Source of the DNA: Thermothielavioides terrestris NRRL 8126
Taxonomy: Eukaryota; Ascomycota; Sordariomycetes; Sordariales; Chaetomiaceae
Direction of reading: 5' to 3'
Assembly (NCBI RefSeq): GCF_000226115.1
Contig: NC_016457.1
Location: 6,944,001 to 7,008,000 of the forward strand
DNA: 64,000 nt
The notes beneath the pieces are model-generated. The model was not told the DNA's origin, searched no databases, and was given only the letters and a program-made list of their open reading frames with translations. Each line of letters begins with the position of its first letter. Position 1 is the first letter of the stretch. Position numbers and translations under genes: made by a program. This document shows positions 11,907 through 22,815 of the stretch, in pieces.

Positions 11907-13246
11907 CACGACCAGTCTTCCGAGCCCCGAGTCTGTCAGGGACTCAATCTTGATTCAGTTATTTGCGCGCGTCGATGCTTCTCGGTGTTGTGGTGATGGC
12001 TCCATAGGGCGTTTTGGTCAAAGCGGCGTGCGTTCTTCATTCGGCACGACGCTCAACTTAGGGCTGCTAGCTAAACGGATTCTTCTCTTATCTCTTTTCC
12101 CCGCCTTGCAATTTTCTGGGACATCCAGGCCGGGAGATGCAGGCCCCCGGGCCCGACAACGAGCCTCTTCTGTCCCATATCTAGTTCGTCCAGGCTTCTA
12201 GGTTGTTTGTACTGGCAATCGTTTTCCTGCATCGCTAGTTCAATACATCGCTCATTAGCGACGATGTTTGGATTGTGTCCCTGCACCAAGACGTGACGCA
12301 CTCGAGCTGGGAATGCGCTGGTGGTCGTGGATCTGCGAGCTGCCCCCTGGCTTGCCCGAGCTGCATGGACCCCTGGATCGAACGGGGGGCTGGGGATGGC
12401 TCCCGCCAAGATTGGCCCGTGAGCCCCTGTCCAAACATGGGTTGGCGCTGGGGAAGCGAATGCTTCGCTGGCGCAGGCCCGACACCAGCCTTCTTTTTTA
12501 TTGACTTTGAACAATCAGGTGGCGGGGCAACCATCCTATTTGACTGCGGGCGCCTGCTTGCCCGCCTGCGCGGGCTGGCCCAGCCGACCTTGACTTGTGC
12601 ATCTCGCATTCCACGAGATTGTTACTCCGTACTTTGAGCGACGTTACGCATTCGCTGCTGCGATTGCTGTGTACAACTTGTACTTTGTTCCTCCGGGTTA
12701 CGGTTCTATTGTTGACGGAGCCCAACGCCCCCCGCTTGACCTGAAGTACCTAACGGAAGACACACTTGCGCAACCAACCCCGCAACGGCGAGCTGCTTGC
12801 TGCTGCAGTTGTGAGCTCTCCTCCTGCACCAGCCCGTCCAAGCCTCTTGCAGCTAACGTCTGACAGACTTTTGCTTTGGCTGCCACAGCCCGGCACACGC
12901 TCACGCCGCTGCCGCTGCCGTCAAACTCGGGTCTTCCAATTTTACACTCACGCTATCGCTTGTTTGCACTCCGTGACCTACAACCGGCATTCCGAACAGA
13001 CGCACAAGTATTCCGTACCGCCGGTCCGGATCTGTCCGGCTTGCCCGCACACAGCGCAACACACAAAAAGCACAACAGCTCAGCTTGCACCCGCTCCCCG
13101 TCCCCGTCGCACCGGGCCACTTGCCCGCCGCACTCCCGCCCTCGCTCGCTCGTTTGGGGAGGGAAACATACCCCCCAAGCGAAACCTAGCACAGCGCCCG
13201 GGCTCTCTCGCTGCGGCGGCGCCCCACCGCACAAGCAGCGTTCGCG
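11907..13246. other. Intergenic region, pyrimidine-rich leader at its right end
   Basis: HP1 3' region, then DNA without a recognised gene. About 12860-13246 is C/T- and CA-rich, typical of fungal promoters and 5' UTRs, and leads into the microprotein at 13247. Open frames on both strands in 12.1-12.7 kb look compositional. Confidence 0.5.
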
Positions 13247-13414
13247 ATGAAGGAGAACGACGTGATCGCCGTCATCATCATCGTGCTGTTCATCGTGCTC
13301 GCGCTGATCGCCTTCGGCATCTACCACCTGGTCAGCGTCGCGCGGCGGGATGTGCGCGGCACCGTGACGACCGAGTCGGATAGCAGTAGCGGGGAGATGG
13401 CGGAAGAATCATGA
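13247..13414 (+). CDS. 55-aa single-pass membrane microprotein
   Basis: An uninterrupted frame starts MKENDVIAVIIIV and ends GEMAEES. Residues 6-27 form one hydrophobic helix (IAVIIIVLFIVLALIAFGIY), followed by a positive cluster (VARRD) and an acidic/Ser-rich tail. By the positive-inside rule the C-terminus should be cytosolic. There is no cleavable signal peptide beyond the helix itself. The ATG follows a long pyrimidine-rich leader and codon use is GC-rich with strong third-position C/G, which supports real coding. I do not recognise the family. The size resembles small regulatory membrane proteins that ride on larger transporters or proteases, but nothing here shows a partner. Confidence 0.6.
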   Translation: MKENDVIAVIIIVLFIVLALIAFGIYHLVSVARRDVRGTVTTESDSSSGEMAEES

Positions 13415-14486
13415 AGAGAAGGCGGTGGTTGTTTGAATGAATGAATGAATGAATTGGTTAACGGGTCCTCGGTGGGTTGGTTGGTAGGGCTCGGTCGTGG
13501 GCACACCAGCGGGAGCGGTGCGCTCTACGCTACGCTGGTAACATTACCGGCGAAAGGTGAACAGCGCTCTTCGTCCCCCAGCGGCTGCAAGTGCGGCGTA
13601 AGTCGCTGCAATGCGCTTACACTCCACTACTGTCGTTTGGGAGCCCTGGTACCGTAGGTTGGCCGGAGGATTTTCGGGTGGGAGGGCCTCCCGGTGGACT
13701 GAGCACGAGGCACGACGACGAGTGGGCACCTTTCCCAATGGGGTATGTGGGCTGGATGGCCTGCCGCTGATTCATCAGCATTGCATTTCACGGCGGGATG
13801 TGTTTTTTCGATACACGGCGTTTGGGGGTCCTACTGAGCTGGTTACGCGAGAGCACACGGCATGCTGGAAAGAGAATTTACGAAGCCATGAGCGTTTCTT
13901 GAGATATTCTTGAAAATGGGAGGGACTCATGTATTTGGATCATTCTGGTATATAGAAACGTATATGTAGATGCAGCTTGCAATTCTGCAACCACGCGTCC
14001 ATGCTGCACGAGACGAAATTTAGAATTTGAGTCGGGCCAGGCCACTCTCTCAAGTCATGATGAATGCGGGATGGAATTGAATGGGAAGTGATTTGCAATT
14101 TTAGACAAGAGACACAACGCCTTTTGCCGGAATCAGGAGAAGACGGCGCAATGATTCGTTGAGTGTAGGGATGTGTGCGCGCCCTTCGCGCTTCATGCAG
14201 GGCGACCCGTGGATTAGTTATGTCCTTGATTTGTCATTCCATCTCGCAACCCAAGGCCTCAAGGATTCCGGAATGAACTCTCAACTTACCGGTCCCAGCG
14301 AGAGGAATCGAGCAAGATAAATGAGAAACAAGAATGTCCTGAGCTCGCATGACATTTCTGCGCAGGAGCTTACTTGTGCTCTTTCTTGCAAGCCAGGTCA
14401 CTCTCCACACCCGCCAACTGCAGTTCCCCAACTGGAGCTCTCTGCAGCCTGTCGGCCCACTACTTGACTTCGACAGCATCCCAGCC
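13415..14486. other. Intergenic region
   Basis: Contains a short GAAT/ATGA tandem (13434-13452) just after the microprotein stop. No gene seen. The last 140 bases before 14487 are open in frame with the next gene but are more likely its 5' UTR. Confidence 0.5.
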
Positions 14487-16607
14487 ATGGCTACGCTGCT
14501 CGAAGACTCCAACGGCTACCACCCCGGCGAGCTGGCCGTCCACCGACTGCTGAAAGTGCCCACGTCGGCTCGCCGCAATCCAACCGCCCCTGGCCTACCC
14601 CCACACTACGCCCACCGCGTGATCGTATCCCCTCTCCTGGCCGTTGGCACAGTTGACGAACAGGGCCGCCCATGGACCTCCATCTGGGGCGGCGAGCGCG
14701 GCTTCGCCCGCCCCGTGGCCCGGGACATCCTGGGCGTGCAGAGTCTCGTGGACAAGAAGAACGACCCGGTAGTTGAAGCCTTTCTGGGCCGAGCGGCGGA
14801 CGGAGAGGTGCTCCAGCCTGAAGGCGGCATCGTCATGAGCGCCCTGAGCATCGATCTCGAGAACCGAGACCGTGTCAAGCTGGCTGGCCGGATGGCCGTC
14901 GGTACTGTTGCTGAGCAGCCGGGCAATACGGCGCTCGGCGAGGCACAGCTTGCCATGCACATCCAGGAGAGTCTGGGCAACTGCCCAAAGTATCTCAACA
15001 AGAAAACTATCCGCGCCCACTTACCCTCGCCTCGGCTGGTTTCGTCCTCGCTCCCCCTGCCGCCCGAAGCCCTGGCGCTGATTGAGAAGGCGGACATGTT
15101 CTTCCTCTCGTCCACCAACGGCCAAACGATGGACACAAACCACCGCGGTGGTCCCGCCGGCTTCGTCCGCGTCCTCAATAACTCGTTCCCGGAGGACGGA
15201 ACTGGCGACGGTGTGGTCCTGGTTTTCCCGGAGTATTCCGGAAACCGGCTCTACCAGACGCTCGGCAACCTGCACACCAACCCCCGTCTCGGCGTCGTCA
15301 TCCCGGACTTCGAAACCTCCGACGTCTTGTACCTCACCGGTGAGACCGAGCTACTAATCGGCCCGTCCGCCGCAACCATCATGCCGCACGCCAACCTCGC
15401 CGTCAAGCTCACCGTGCACGCCGCCCGCTTTGTCAAGGACGGCCTCCCCTTCCGCGGCACGCCGGGCGAACCAAGCCCGTACAACCCGCCCGTCCGCCGC
15501 CTGGCCAGCGAGTCTCCCGCCTCCCTCAGCCAACCCCTCCCGCCGCCCTCCGCTCCCCTCGCAACGGCCGTCCTCGTCGGGAGAGAACCCATCACCCCGA
15601 CCATCGCGCGCTTCACCTTCCGCCTGCAGCCACCCGGAAGCAAGAACAACAATAGCAGCAGCAGCAGCGCGCCGCTCGGAACGTGGCTCCCAGGCCAGCA
15701 CATCACGCTCTCCTTCGCGCACGAGCTCGCGCTCGGGTGGAGCCACATGCGCGACGCGGACCCGCAGAGCCTGAACGACGACTTCATCCGCACCTTCACC
15801 ATCTCCAGCCCGCCGCCGCCGCCGCCGCCGCCCCTCGACACAGCCACCACCAGCCTCAGCCCCAGCACTGACCGAAACAACCTGCAAATCGAACTCACCC
15901 TCCGCAGACACGGCCCGGCAACCAACCTCCTCTTCACCCACCCCGTGCCATCACACCACCATACTTCGTCTACCGCCCCGTCGCTGGAGGTGCCCGTGCT
16001 GGCCGTCGGCGGGGAGGAGGCCTTCCGCATTGAGCTGGGCGGTGACGACGGCGGTGGCGACTACGAGGGCGAATCTCCTGCAGCAGCAGCCGCAACAGCA
16101 GCTTCTGACGAAGAGGGAGACATCAAGAAGAACAAGGAGGAGAGTAAGAAGAAGAAGAAGGCGGTGTTTGTGGCGGGCGGGATCGGGATCACGCCGCTTC
16201 TGGCGCAGGCGCCGGGATTGTTGGCAGAGCGGCACCCGCGGCCCATGGAGGTGCTGTGGAGTCTGAGGTGGGAGGATGTGGCGCTGGCGGTGGATGCTTT
16301 TGAGCGGGTGGGCGGGCTGGCGGGGGTGACGAGGGTGTTTGTTACCGGGCTGGATTTGCCAGATGCAATGCGTGGTGGCGGTGATGGTGGCGGTAATGGC
16401 GATGAGAATGGGAAGGGGTCGGTTGAGAGGTTGAGGGAGCTGGGCGCGAGAGTGGAGGTCAGGAGGATGACGAGGGAGGATGTGCTTGCGGCGAGGGACC
16501 CGGAGGGCGGGACGAAGTATTTTGCTTGTGCCAGCCCGCGGATGCTGCGGTCGGTGATGGGTTGGCTTGCGGATGAGGACGTCGTGTCTGAGAGTTTTGA
16601 GTATTGA
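14487..16607 (+). CDS. PNPOx-like/ferredoxin-reductase fusion flavoprotein (oxidoreductase)
   Basis: Intronless, 706 aa from the ATG at 14487 (context CAGCCATGG). An in-frame upstream ATG at 14349 would add 46 residues that look like leader. The N-terminal half resembles the split-barrel FMN-binding pyridoxamine-5'-phosphate-oxidase-like fold (HPGELAVHRLL, TSIWGGERGFARP, LGNLHTNPRLGVV). The C-terminal half is a ferredoxin-NADP reductase-type module with the FAD motif RTFTISSP (about residue 435), the NAD(P) motif FVAGGIGITPLL (about 561) and the terminal CASPRML motif. Fungal proteins of this architecture are annotated as FAD/NAD-binding oxidoreductases of unknown substrate; electron flow from NAD(P)H to FAD and on to FMN is inferred. 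Low-complexity inserts (poly-Pro at about residues 445-452; Gly/Asp/Lys-rich at 520-555) interrupt the reductase part and are probably surface loops. Confidence 0.85.
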   Translation: MATLLEDSNGYHPGELAVHRLLKVPTSARRNPTAPGLPPHYAHRVIVSPLLAVGTVDEQGRPWTSIWGGERGFARPVARDILGVQSLVDKKNDPVVEAFLGRAADGEVLQPEGGIVMSALSIDLENRDRVKLAGRMAVGTVAEQPGNTALGEAQLAMHIQESLGNCPKYLNKKTIRAHLPSPRLVSSSLPLPPEALALIEKADMFFLSSTNGQTMDTNHRGGPAGFVRVLNNSFPEDGTGDGVVLVFPEYSGNRLYQTLGNLHTNPRLGVVIPDFETSDVLYLTGETELLIGPSAATIMPHANLAVKLTVHAARFVKDGLPFRGTPGEPSPYNPPVRRLASESPASLSQPLPPPSAPLATAVLVGREPITPTIARFTFRLQPPGSKNNNSSSSSAPLGTWLPGQHITLSFAHELALGWSHMRDADPQSLNDDFIRTFTISSPPPPPPPPLDTATTSLSPSTDRNNLQIELTLRRHGPATNLLFTHPVPSHHHTSSTAPSLEVPVLAVGGEEAFRIELGGDDGGGDYEGESPAAAAATAASDEEGDIKKNKEESKKKKKAVFVAGGIGITPLLAQAPGLLAERHPRPMEVLWSLRWEDVALAVDAFERVGGLAGVTRVFVTGLDLPDAMRGGGDGGGNGDENGKGSVERLRELGARVEVRRMTREDVLAARDPEGGTKYFACASPRMLRSVMGWLADEDVVSESFEY

Positions 16608-18224
16608 TGCCCTGGGCGTTCAGGGGGTCAGGGGTTGTTTTTGTGTGCATGGGCGGATTGGGTGGTGGTCGCAGCAACCAGGCAGAGTAACCATGCACTG
16701 TTTTGGACACTGTACGGAGCAGTTGGATGGATGAAACAAATTGTTGGTCTTGGTAGGGCCCCAGCAGTGCGGTGGTTATCTGAATTTAGATTTGGTGTTC
16801 CGCAAGTCGTTAAACAATTGGGATACCTGCTCGCCCTTTCATTTGGCCCGCTTTCGGGGGGGAATGTGAACAGGTTGACAGTGAAAAAGTGGATGGCAAG
16901 GCGGGCCCATGACAGAGGCGTCAGAGCGAAGCTGATAGGTGCGGATAACTTCCCGAATTACAACTGGAGAACACAGGGCATCTGAAGCTGGTAAGTTGCT
17001 GTTCCTCCTCCGGGAGGCCGAGCAGCAAGGGATTGAGTCACCGCCGCTGGTCAGAAAGGTTTACCGAAAACAACTGGCTACTCCACTGCAGGCTTCTGAG
17101 CGAGAGAGCCAGAAGTCGATGGTCAGCGGGGCAATTATAGTTAAGCCCCGCGCGTCTGCCACTGAGAACTGTAACTACCTTAGGTACCATAGCGCGCCAC
17201 CAGCCTGGGAGAAGTGATCTTGTAGATAACCTGACGCATTTGAACTGCGTGGGCGCCGGGCGGATTGAATTGCAGCCTGGCATTTGAAACCAAGAGCAGT
17301 TGTGGAGGAGAGGTCTGTCCTCCTACCTGAAAATAGTACCCGAGATCATTTTGTCAGGGGTCGGGCGCACAGTATGGTAGGAAGCAACGGTATCGGAATC
17401 CCATAGGTAAGGTACCTACCTGGTATCCAGCACCTCGATGCGACGACCACTTTTCACGTTCTAGGTACAGTACCTTACCTAAGGTACCTTTGCTTGGCAC
17501 ATGCCATGAATGTCTTCCAGGTGTATCTGACGAGTACCACAGTGAAAGAGCGGCTTGCCATCCCGCAGCGCTGCCTGTTTTGAAACAGGCAACAGTGGCA
17601 CGGGCCCGTGAAAAGGAACAAGTGGGAGGGTCGAGGGGTCACTGGCCACCTCTCTTGACACCCCGGGCCCTCTCAGATCCATTGACGCAAGCGCAAGAGT
17701 GGATTGCGTTCTTTTTTAATGGCCCGGTGGTTGTGAGGTAAGGTAGGCTCTTAAAAGCACCTGACTTCCATAACTCCGGCAACGGACTTGCGCCGATGGT
17801 TGCTGAAGGAATCCCGTGTCAGCGGCTTATTAAGTGGGAGGAACCTCCGGAAAAGGGCACCCCCTCTTGTCATCGACCCCAACACCCACCCACCTACCGA
17901 GCTTGTTCCTTCCCAATCACTCTCTACTCCGTACACCCTCCACCATCAACCGACTACATTACCACGCATCAGCAATTGCACCATTGCAGCCGCTCGCTCA
18001 ATTGATAGCTACAACCTCCGCGCCGGGCTCGCAGCAACCGGGAACTTGCAGTCCGCGCAGGCCGCTTGGCACCGACCGAGGACAGTACACTTCAGTACCG
18101 TGCCCCGCATATATCCTCGGCAGAACCGTGACCCCTCGCGATCCGCCGCAACTCGCCGTGTCACGCGCCATTCCGTGATTCCCTCGCTTTGACAAGCGCG
18201 GACGCCAGACAATTACCGACGACC
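16608..18224. other. Intergenic region
   Basis: No gene recognised. It holds several palindromic GGTAAGGTACCTACC/ACCTTACCTAAGGTACC words (17160-17190, 17400-17490, 17735-17745) and TACTCCGTAC (about 17926). Pyrimidine-rich sequence from about 17870 onward is the likely promoter and leader of the NMNAT gene. Confidence 0.5.
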
Positions 18225-19509
18225 ATGGCGTCCGCAACCGCCGATTCGGGCACGCAAACGCCCACTCAGCTCGCCGAGCAGCCGCTCCTAGGCAGCGCGC
18301 AGACGCCCTACACCTTCCCCGTGCACAAGCTGAGGCGCCGCCAACTAGAGCCCGGGAAGACGCCGCTGGTGCTGGTGGCCTGCGGTTCATTTTCTCGTAT
18401 GTAGCGACTCCCCAGTTGTCGTCCCTAGCGGCCGCATCTGCTGACCATGGCGCGCTGCCGCGGAAAACAAAAAAGCAATCACCTACCTCCATCTGCGCAT
18501 GTTCGAGATGGCGTCCGATTTCGTCCGGTTCAACACCGACTTCGAGGTGTGCGCCGGCTACCTATCACCGGTACGTCGCCCCAGATCATCTCGGTCGTGG
18601 TGACGACAGGGAAACGCACGCTTTGTCCGTGCAGGCGGGACTGACGGGTGTTGGATGCAGGTAAGCGACGCTTACAAGAAGGTGGGGCTGGCGCCCGGGC
18701 ACCACAGGGTCAACATGTGCTCGCGCGCCGTCGAGCACTCGCCGTGGCTGATGGTCGACCCGTACGAGACGGTGAACTGCGACGAGAACGGCCAGCCGCA
18801 GTATGTGCCGACGGCGAAGGTCCTGCGGCACTTTGACCACGAGATCAACACCGTGCTGGGGGGGATCGAGGGGACGGATGGGCAAATGAAGAAGGCTCGG
18901 ATTGCGCTTCTGGCTGGTAGGTTTGATGCTCGAAAGAGTTTCAGGAATTTGCGCTGACATTGACACCCTCGCGCACAGGTGCCGATCTGGTCATGTCGAT
19001 GGGTGAGTTTGCTAAATGGGCATGGGCCATGTGGCAGGATGACCTAATTGTCGCCAGGCGAACCCGGCCTCTGGGCGCCACAGGACTTGGACACGATTCT
19101 CGGCCAGTACGGCGCCTTCATCATCGAACGTTCAGGAACCGACATCGATGAGGCTCTCGCCTCGCTGCGGCAGTATGAGCACAACATCTGGGTGATCAGC
19201 CAGGTGATCCAGAACGATATCAGTTCTACGAAAGTTCGGCTCTTCCTGAAGAAGGATCTCAGCGTTCGGTGAGTACACTCTACTCGCCTCTTTTCAGCCG
19301 GCAAGACTAACAGATTACAGATATTTGATACCGGACCCCGTTGTAGAGGTTTGCCATCCCGCAAGAGTGACAAGTCTTGAGCACCCACTGACGCCCTCCA
19401 GTACATCGAGCAGCACCACCTCTTCCAGGAGCCGAAGCCAAACAGTTCGAGAGGCCAGACGCCAGACAGCACCCCCGGTCCCTCAAACTCGAAGGTTGCG
19501 AAGAGCTGA
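18225..19509 (+). CDS. NMA1: Nicotinamide/nicotinate mononucleotide adenylyltransferase
   Basis: Seven exons (18225-18396, 18476-18570, 18661-18916, 18979-19002, 19058-19268, 19321-19348, 19402-19509) join to 297 aa, a normal length for eukaryotic NMNAT. The nucleotidyltransferase signature GSFSPITYLHLRMFE lies near residues 55-68, a WLMVDPYE segment near 130, the loop GADLVMSMGEPGLWAP near 175-190, and the C-terminal ISSTKVR ATP-binding motif near 238. The enzyme adenylates NMN or NaMN with ATP to form NAD+ or deamido-NAD+, the common step of de novo and salvage NAD synthesis. Exon 4 is only 24 bp; it is needed to keep GADLVMSMG intact. The C-terminal 30 residues are Ser/Pro-rich. Confidence 0.95.
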
Positions 19510-20769
19510 ATGAGCTCTTGATTCTTAAGAGGATGAGAAACGATTGGCATGACTTTAAGACACGACAACTCGGCAACATAGAAAGTGCGGCAGAGATGAT
19601 GGGGGAAGGGCTGAGTCACCAGACCGCTGAGACAGCGGCCAGCCAGAGAACTCACTCTCCACCCGTCGCCGCGCTCACCGCGTTCGCGTTCCCCTGCTCC
19701 CTTAGACCGGGCGTTGAGATACCCCGATACACACCCTGTGATGACAGCTGGCGTTGGGGCTGAGCAATGGATGTACATGTACCTTTGGCGCACTGCTGCA
19801 GCTGCAGCTGCCGCCGCTGCGATGTTTCCCATCATCAAGCAGCGCCGAGCCCCGCCCCACTTTGGATTCATTCACTTTTGGAAACGGCGGCTGTCATGAT
19901 ACCGAATCGGCGGCGTTTTTGATCGATTCCCATGATTTTCCTCTTTTTTCTCTGTTTTGGTTTGCTGGCGATAGACAGATCGCAGTCCTCGGGACTGTAC
20001 TCCGTACCCGACCTCCAGGGGAGAGATCAAGGGTGCGGAATAGTGTGGTACTGTACTCAGCACCAGCCTTGTAATGGGATCCCTGTGCGACGAGAGAAGT
20101 CATGATTGATTCACATGACATGTTCCATTCAACGCTCAATTCCAGTCACACTCTCTTGTGCTCTGTCTCTCCCAGCACGAGTGCGGCGTTCTGCACTTAC
20201 TACCTAGGTGGTTATCACCCGATGACATCATTGGCGCTTTCGCAAGCCTGACTGTCCTTCATTCAGGTTTGCTTGGATTGGCCCGCACCCCCTTGTCAGC
20301 GGCGGCGGGCGACCGCTGTGGCTTGCAGCGGGAGCATGCAGACCACCCAAGCGAGCGGAAAGGCGTCGTTGGCCCGGCCTGTCGGGTCGGGCTTCTCGGC
20401 CAGGCAGTTGGGGGGGTCCCGTTGGCTGGCCTGGCCGCACATGCATGGGGTTGGGTTGGCGGCGCGTCGCTGCTTTTGCATCTGCGAGGGTGCGTCCACA
20501 AAACTCGCCGTCACCATGCTGGGCGTCATCAACTGGGAGTATATTCCGCAATCGGCATGCAATATGTACAGAGTTATATGAAAACGGCCGAGCCCGGTCC
20601 TAGAGCGGGCAGCATGCCCCGCGTTCGTCCTGAAGCTTCAAGCGGCCGGACAGCAGAAATACCACGCGGCCGCCGACATCCCGACACTTCGAGATTCAGC
20701 CAGGAATGGCACAATTGTCATTAGCCCGGGTATTCATTGCATAGCCGGCCACAACCGCTCATCCAACGC
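19510..20769. other. Intergenic region between convergent genes
   Basis: 3' flanks of the NMNAT gene and of the convergent Kch1-type gene. A CTGCAGCTGCAGCTGCCGC stretch lies at about 19795-19815 and TACTCCGTAC at about 20000. A 188-codon open frame at 20158-20724 has no domain or codon signature I trust. Confidence 0.5.
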
Positions 20770-22815
20770 TCAATACCGCGGCCCACCTCCCCGCTCCAGG
20801 TCTTGGTTCCATCCGCTGGCGTTTCCATAGTCCCCGCGAGGAGGCCCTCTTGGGTTTGGTCGCGCCGCATACCCATACTCGCTGCCGTGGTCGGCTGGCT
20901 CGTACGGCACCGCATTCACCATGTTTCTCAGCGAGCTGTTGCTTGCACTCTGCTGGTGATACGGCTGCCTTGCACCCCCCATGTTCCGCAGCGAGCCGTT
21001 GCTCCCGGTCGGCTGGTGGAAACCCTGCATCGGGGCCGTCACGGATCTGGGGGGTGGAAGCTGCGGGGGCCCCCGAGGAGGCATCGGGTTGGTGGCGCTG
21101 CGGACGGGGTAGCCGTTAGGTCCGAGTCCGCGCGGCGACAATGGACCACTTCGATACGAAGGAGTCGAGGGAGCTGGGCTGGCACGCCCGCTCGATGGGT
21201 CGTCAAAGGGCGACCTATTGTCACTGGGATTCGGCCATCTGTTCGTTGGGGGGTTCGGCCCCGGTCCCCTGTAGTTGTTGTAAGGACCCACTGGGGACAG
21301 AGCTGGGGGCGCAAGTGAGGGCACCGTCTCGGAGGGATAAGGCGCAGGGCTCGACGTGAAGCCGGCCCGAAGGGATGAGCCATTCGACTCCATCCGCTGG
21401 AGCTGCGGACCAGACCCAAAGCCCCTGCTGGACCCTGCAGTCGCAGGGCGGACAGGAGGGTAGCCGTCGAACTCGAGGGGCGGCAAAGTGGGAGCAGGCG
21501 ATTCTGAGCGACCCATGCCCATCTCGGCAGCGCCGCCAAGGAGAGAGGCTTTAGCCGAATACTGGCTGGGGGCCGTCACGCTGGTTTCCGACCGCGATGG
21601 CATAGCCGCCGGCTTCCGACCAAGTGAGTTCATCTCAAAGCTACCAGGTGTGCTCGGGAGAGAAGGCTTCTCCGAGAACGAAGCGAAGGTGTCCGCCCGA
21701 TTGAGCGCTGGCATCTCTGGAAGACTGTCGTCGCCAAGAATCGGGATCGACGGTTTCATCGACAAGGGCCTGTCTCCGCCGTTCTTCTTCGCCGCTTTGA
21801 GCTCCGCCTTCTTCCGTTTGCGCTCCTCCTCGGCCATAGCCTTGTTGATCTTGACCGAGACAATCTGCTTCAGGCGCTTGTTGACCTTGCGCTCGCAGAA
21901 ACCCGTCAAGCCGCCGTCTTCCCGTGGAATGTAGCTCCACAAGAAGAAGACGAAGAACAGGGCGGCTAGCAGCAAGGACAGGAAAGAGAAGATCCAGATA
22001 ACCAGCGTGAAGAGCATGCCAGACAGGATGACAGCCTGGCGAGGTTCGTCGGCCGCGAGGACTCTGATCTTTTCAAAGAAGCTCGACAGCGACCCCTCGA
22101 AGCTGCTCGAGCTGACCTTCAACTTGCCATCGTACACCGAGTAGATGGTGAGAGCGTTGATGACTTGGCGAGGTCCGGAGCAAAAGAGGATCCGAATCCA
22201 GGCTTTGCCCTGGGTTAGCAAGACGTATCAGAGCCCATCATCTCGAAGCAGGAACACTTACATTGAAAGCTAAAGAAAGTAAAAAGGGCGATGTACTCAG
22301 CCCCCTTCTTACTCTTTGTTAGCTCCGCAAAGACCAGGAACCGCTTCCACCCTTTGCCGCTTCCCATGCGGATACTCTCCAGTCGCGCAGCCAGGCTGTC
22401 CAGGAAGCACTCGGCAACGCTTCCCCGGCGCATGATGGCTACAGCGCGGAAGTACTCGTAGGCGAGGTTGACAAAGGATAGAATGATGCAGACGGAGAAG
22501 ATCCATTTTGTGATGTTGAAGTTTACTAGCGTGGTGGGCTCGATCGTGGAGGACCATTTGTTGAAGACGAGCAGCTGGTAGGCCGTGAAGACGTCGACAG
22601 CATAGACGGCGAGGGAGATGATCAGAGAGAACCAGAGGTAGCCGTAGGCAAAGGGGGTGAAACACGAGGTGGATTTGAAGTCGTTCAGACTCTGTGCACA
22701 CAGTGTCAGCTGGTGGCTCGAAATCACGCCGTCCCTTGATGAGGCTCACAATGAAGTCCCATTTCTGCTCGGGCTGGACCTCAACATCGCGTCGGCGATG
22801 GCTGAGGAAACCCAT
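20770..22815 (-). CDS. KCH1: Kch1/Prm6-family potassium transporter
   Basis: Exons (minus strand) 22815-22750, 22691-22262 and 22202-20770 give 642 aa. The last junction uses the AG of GGCAAAG, restoring FFSFQSWIRILFCSG. The N-terminal 250 residues match the fungal KCH family: WDFISLNDF; a first helix in YGYLWFSLIISLAVYAVDV; a second in WIFSVCIILSFVNLAYEYF; the conserved segment GWKRFLVFAELTKSKKGAEY; and a third hydrophobic block LVIWIFSFLSLLLAALFFVF followed by LWSYIPRE. Yeast Kch1 and Kch2/Prm6 mediate low-affinity K+ entry at the plasma membrane and trigger Ca2+ influx during pheromone response. A KR-rich helix and a 350-residue Pro/Ser-rich disordered tail follow. The upstream minus-strand sequence to about 23.5 kb is C/T-rich, suggesting a long leader. 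Confidence 0.88.

Noticed and set aside
14349..14486. Upstream in-frame start for the PNPOx-FNR gene, giving a hydrophobic N-terminus
   Set aside because: The family begins at the HPGELAVHRLL region and the ATG at 14487 has the better context; the extension is probably leader sequence.
20158..20724. 188-codon open frame
   Set aside because: No family resemblance, low-quality composition, between convergent 3' ends.
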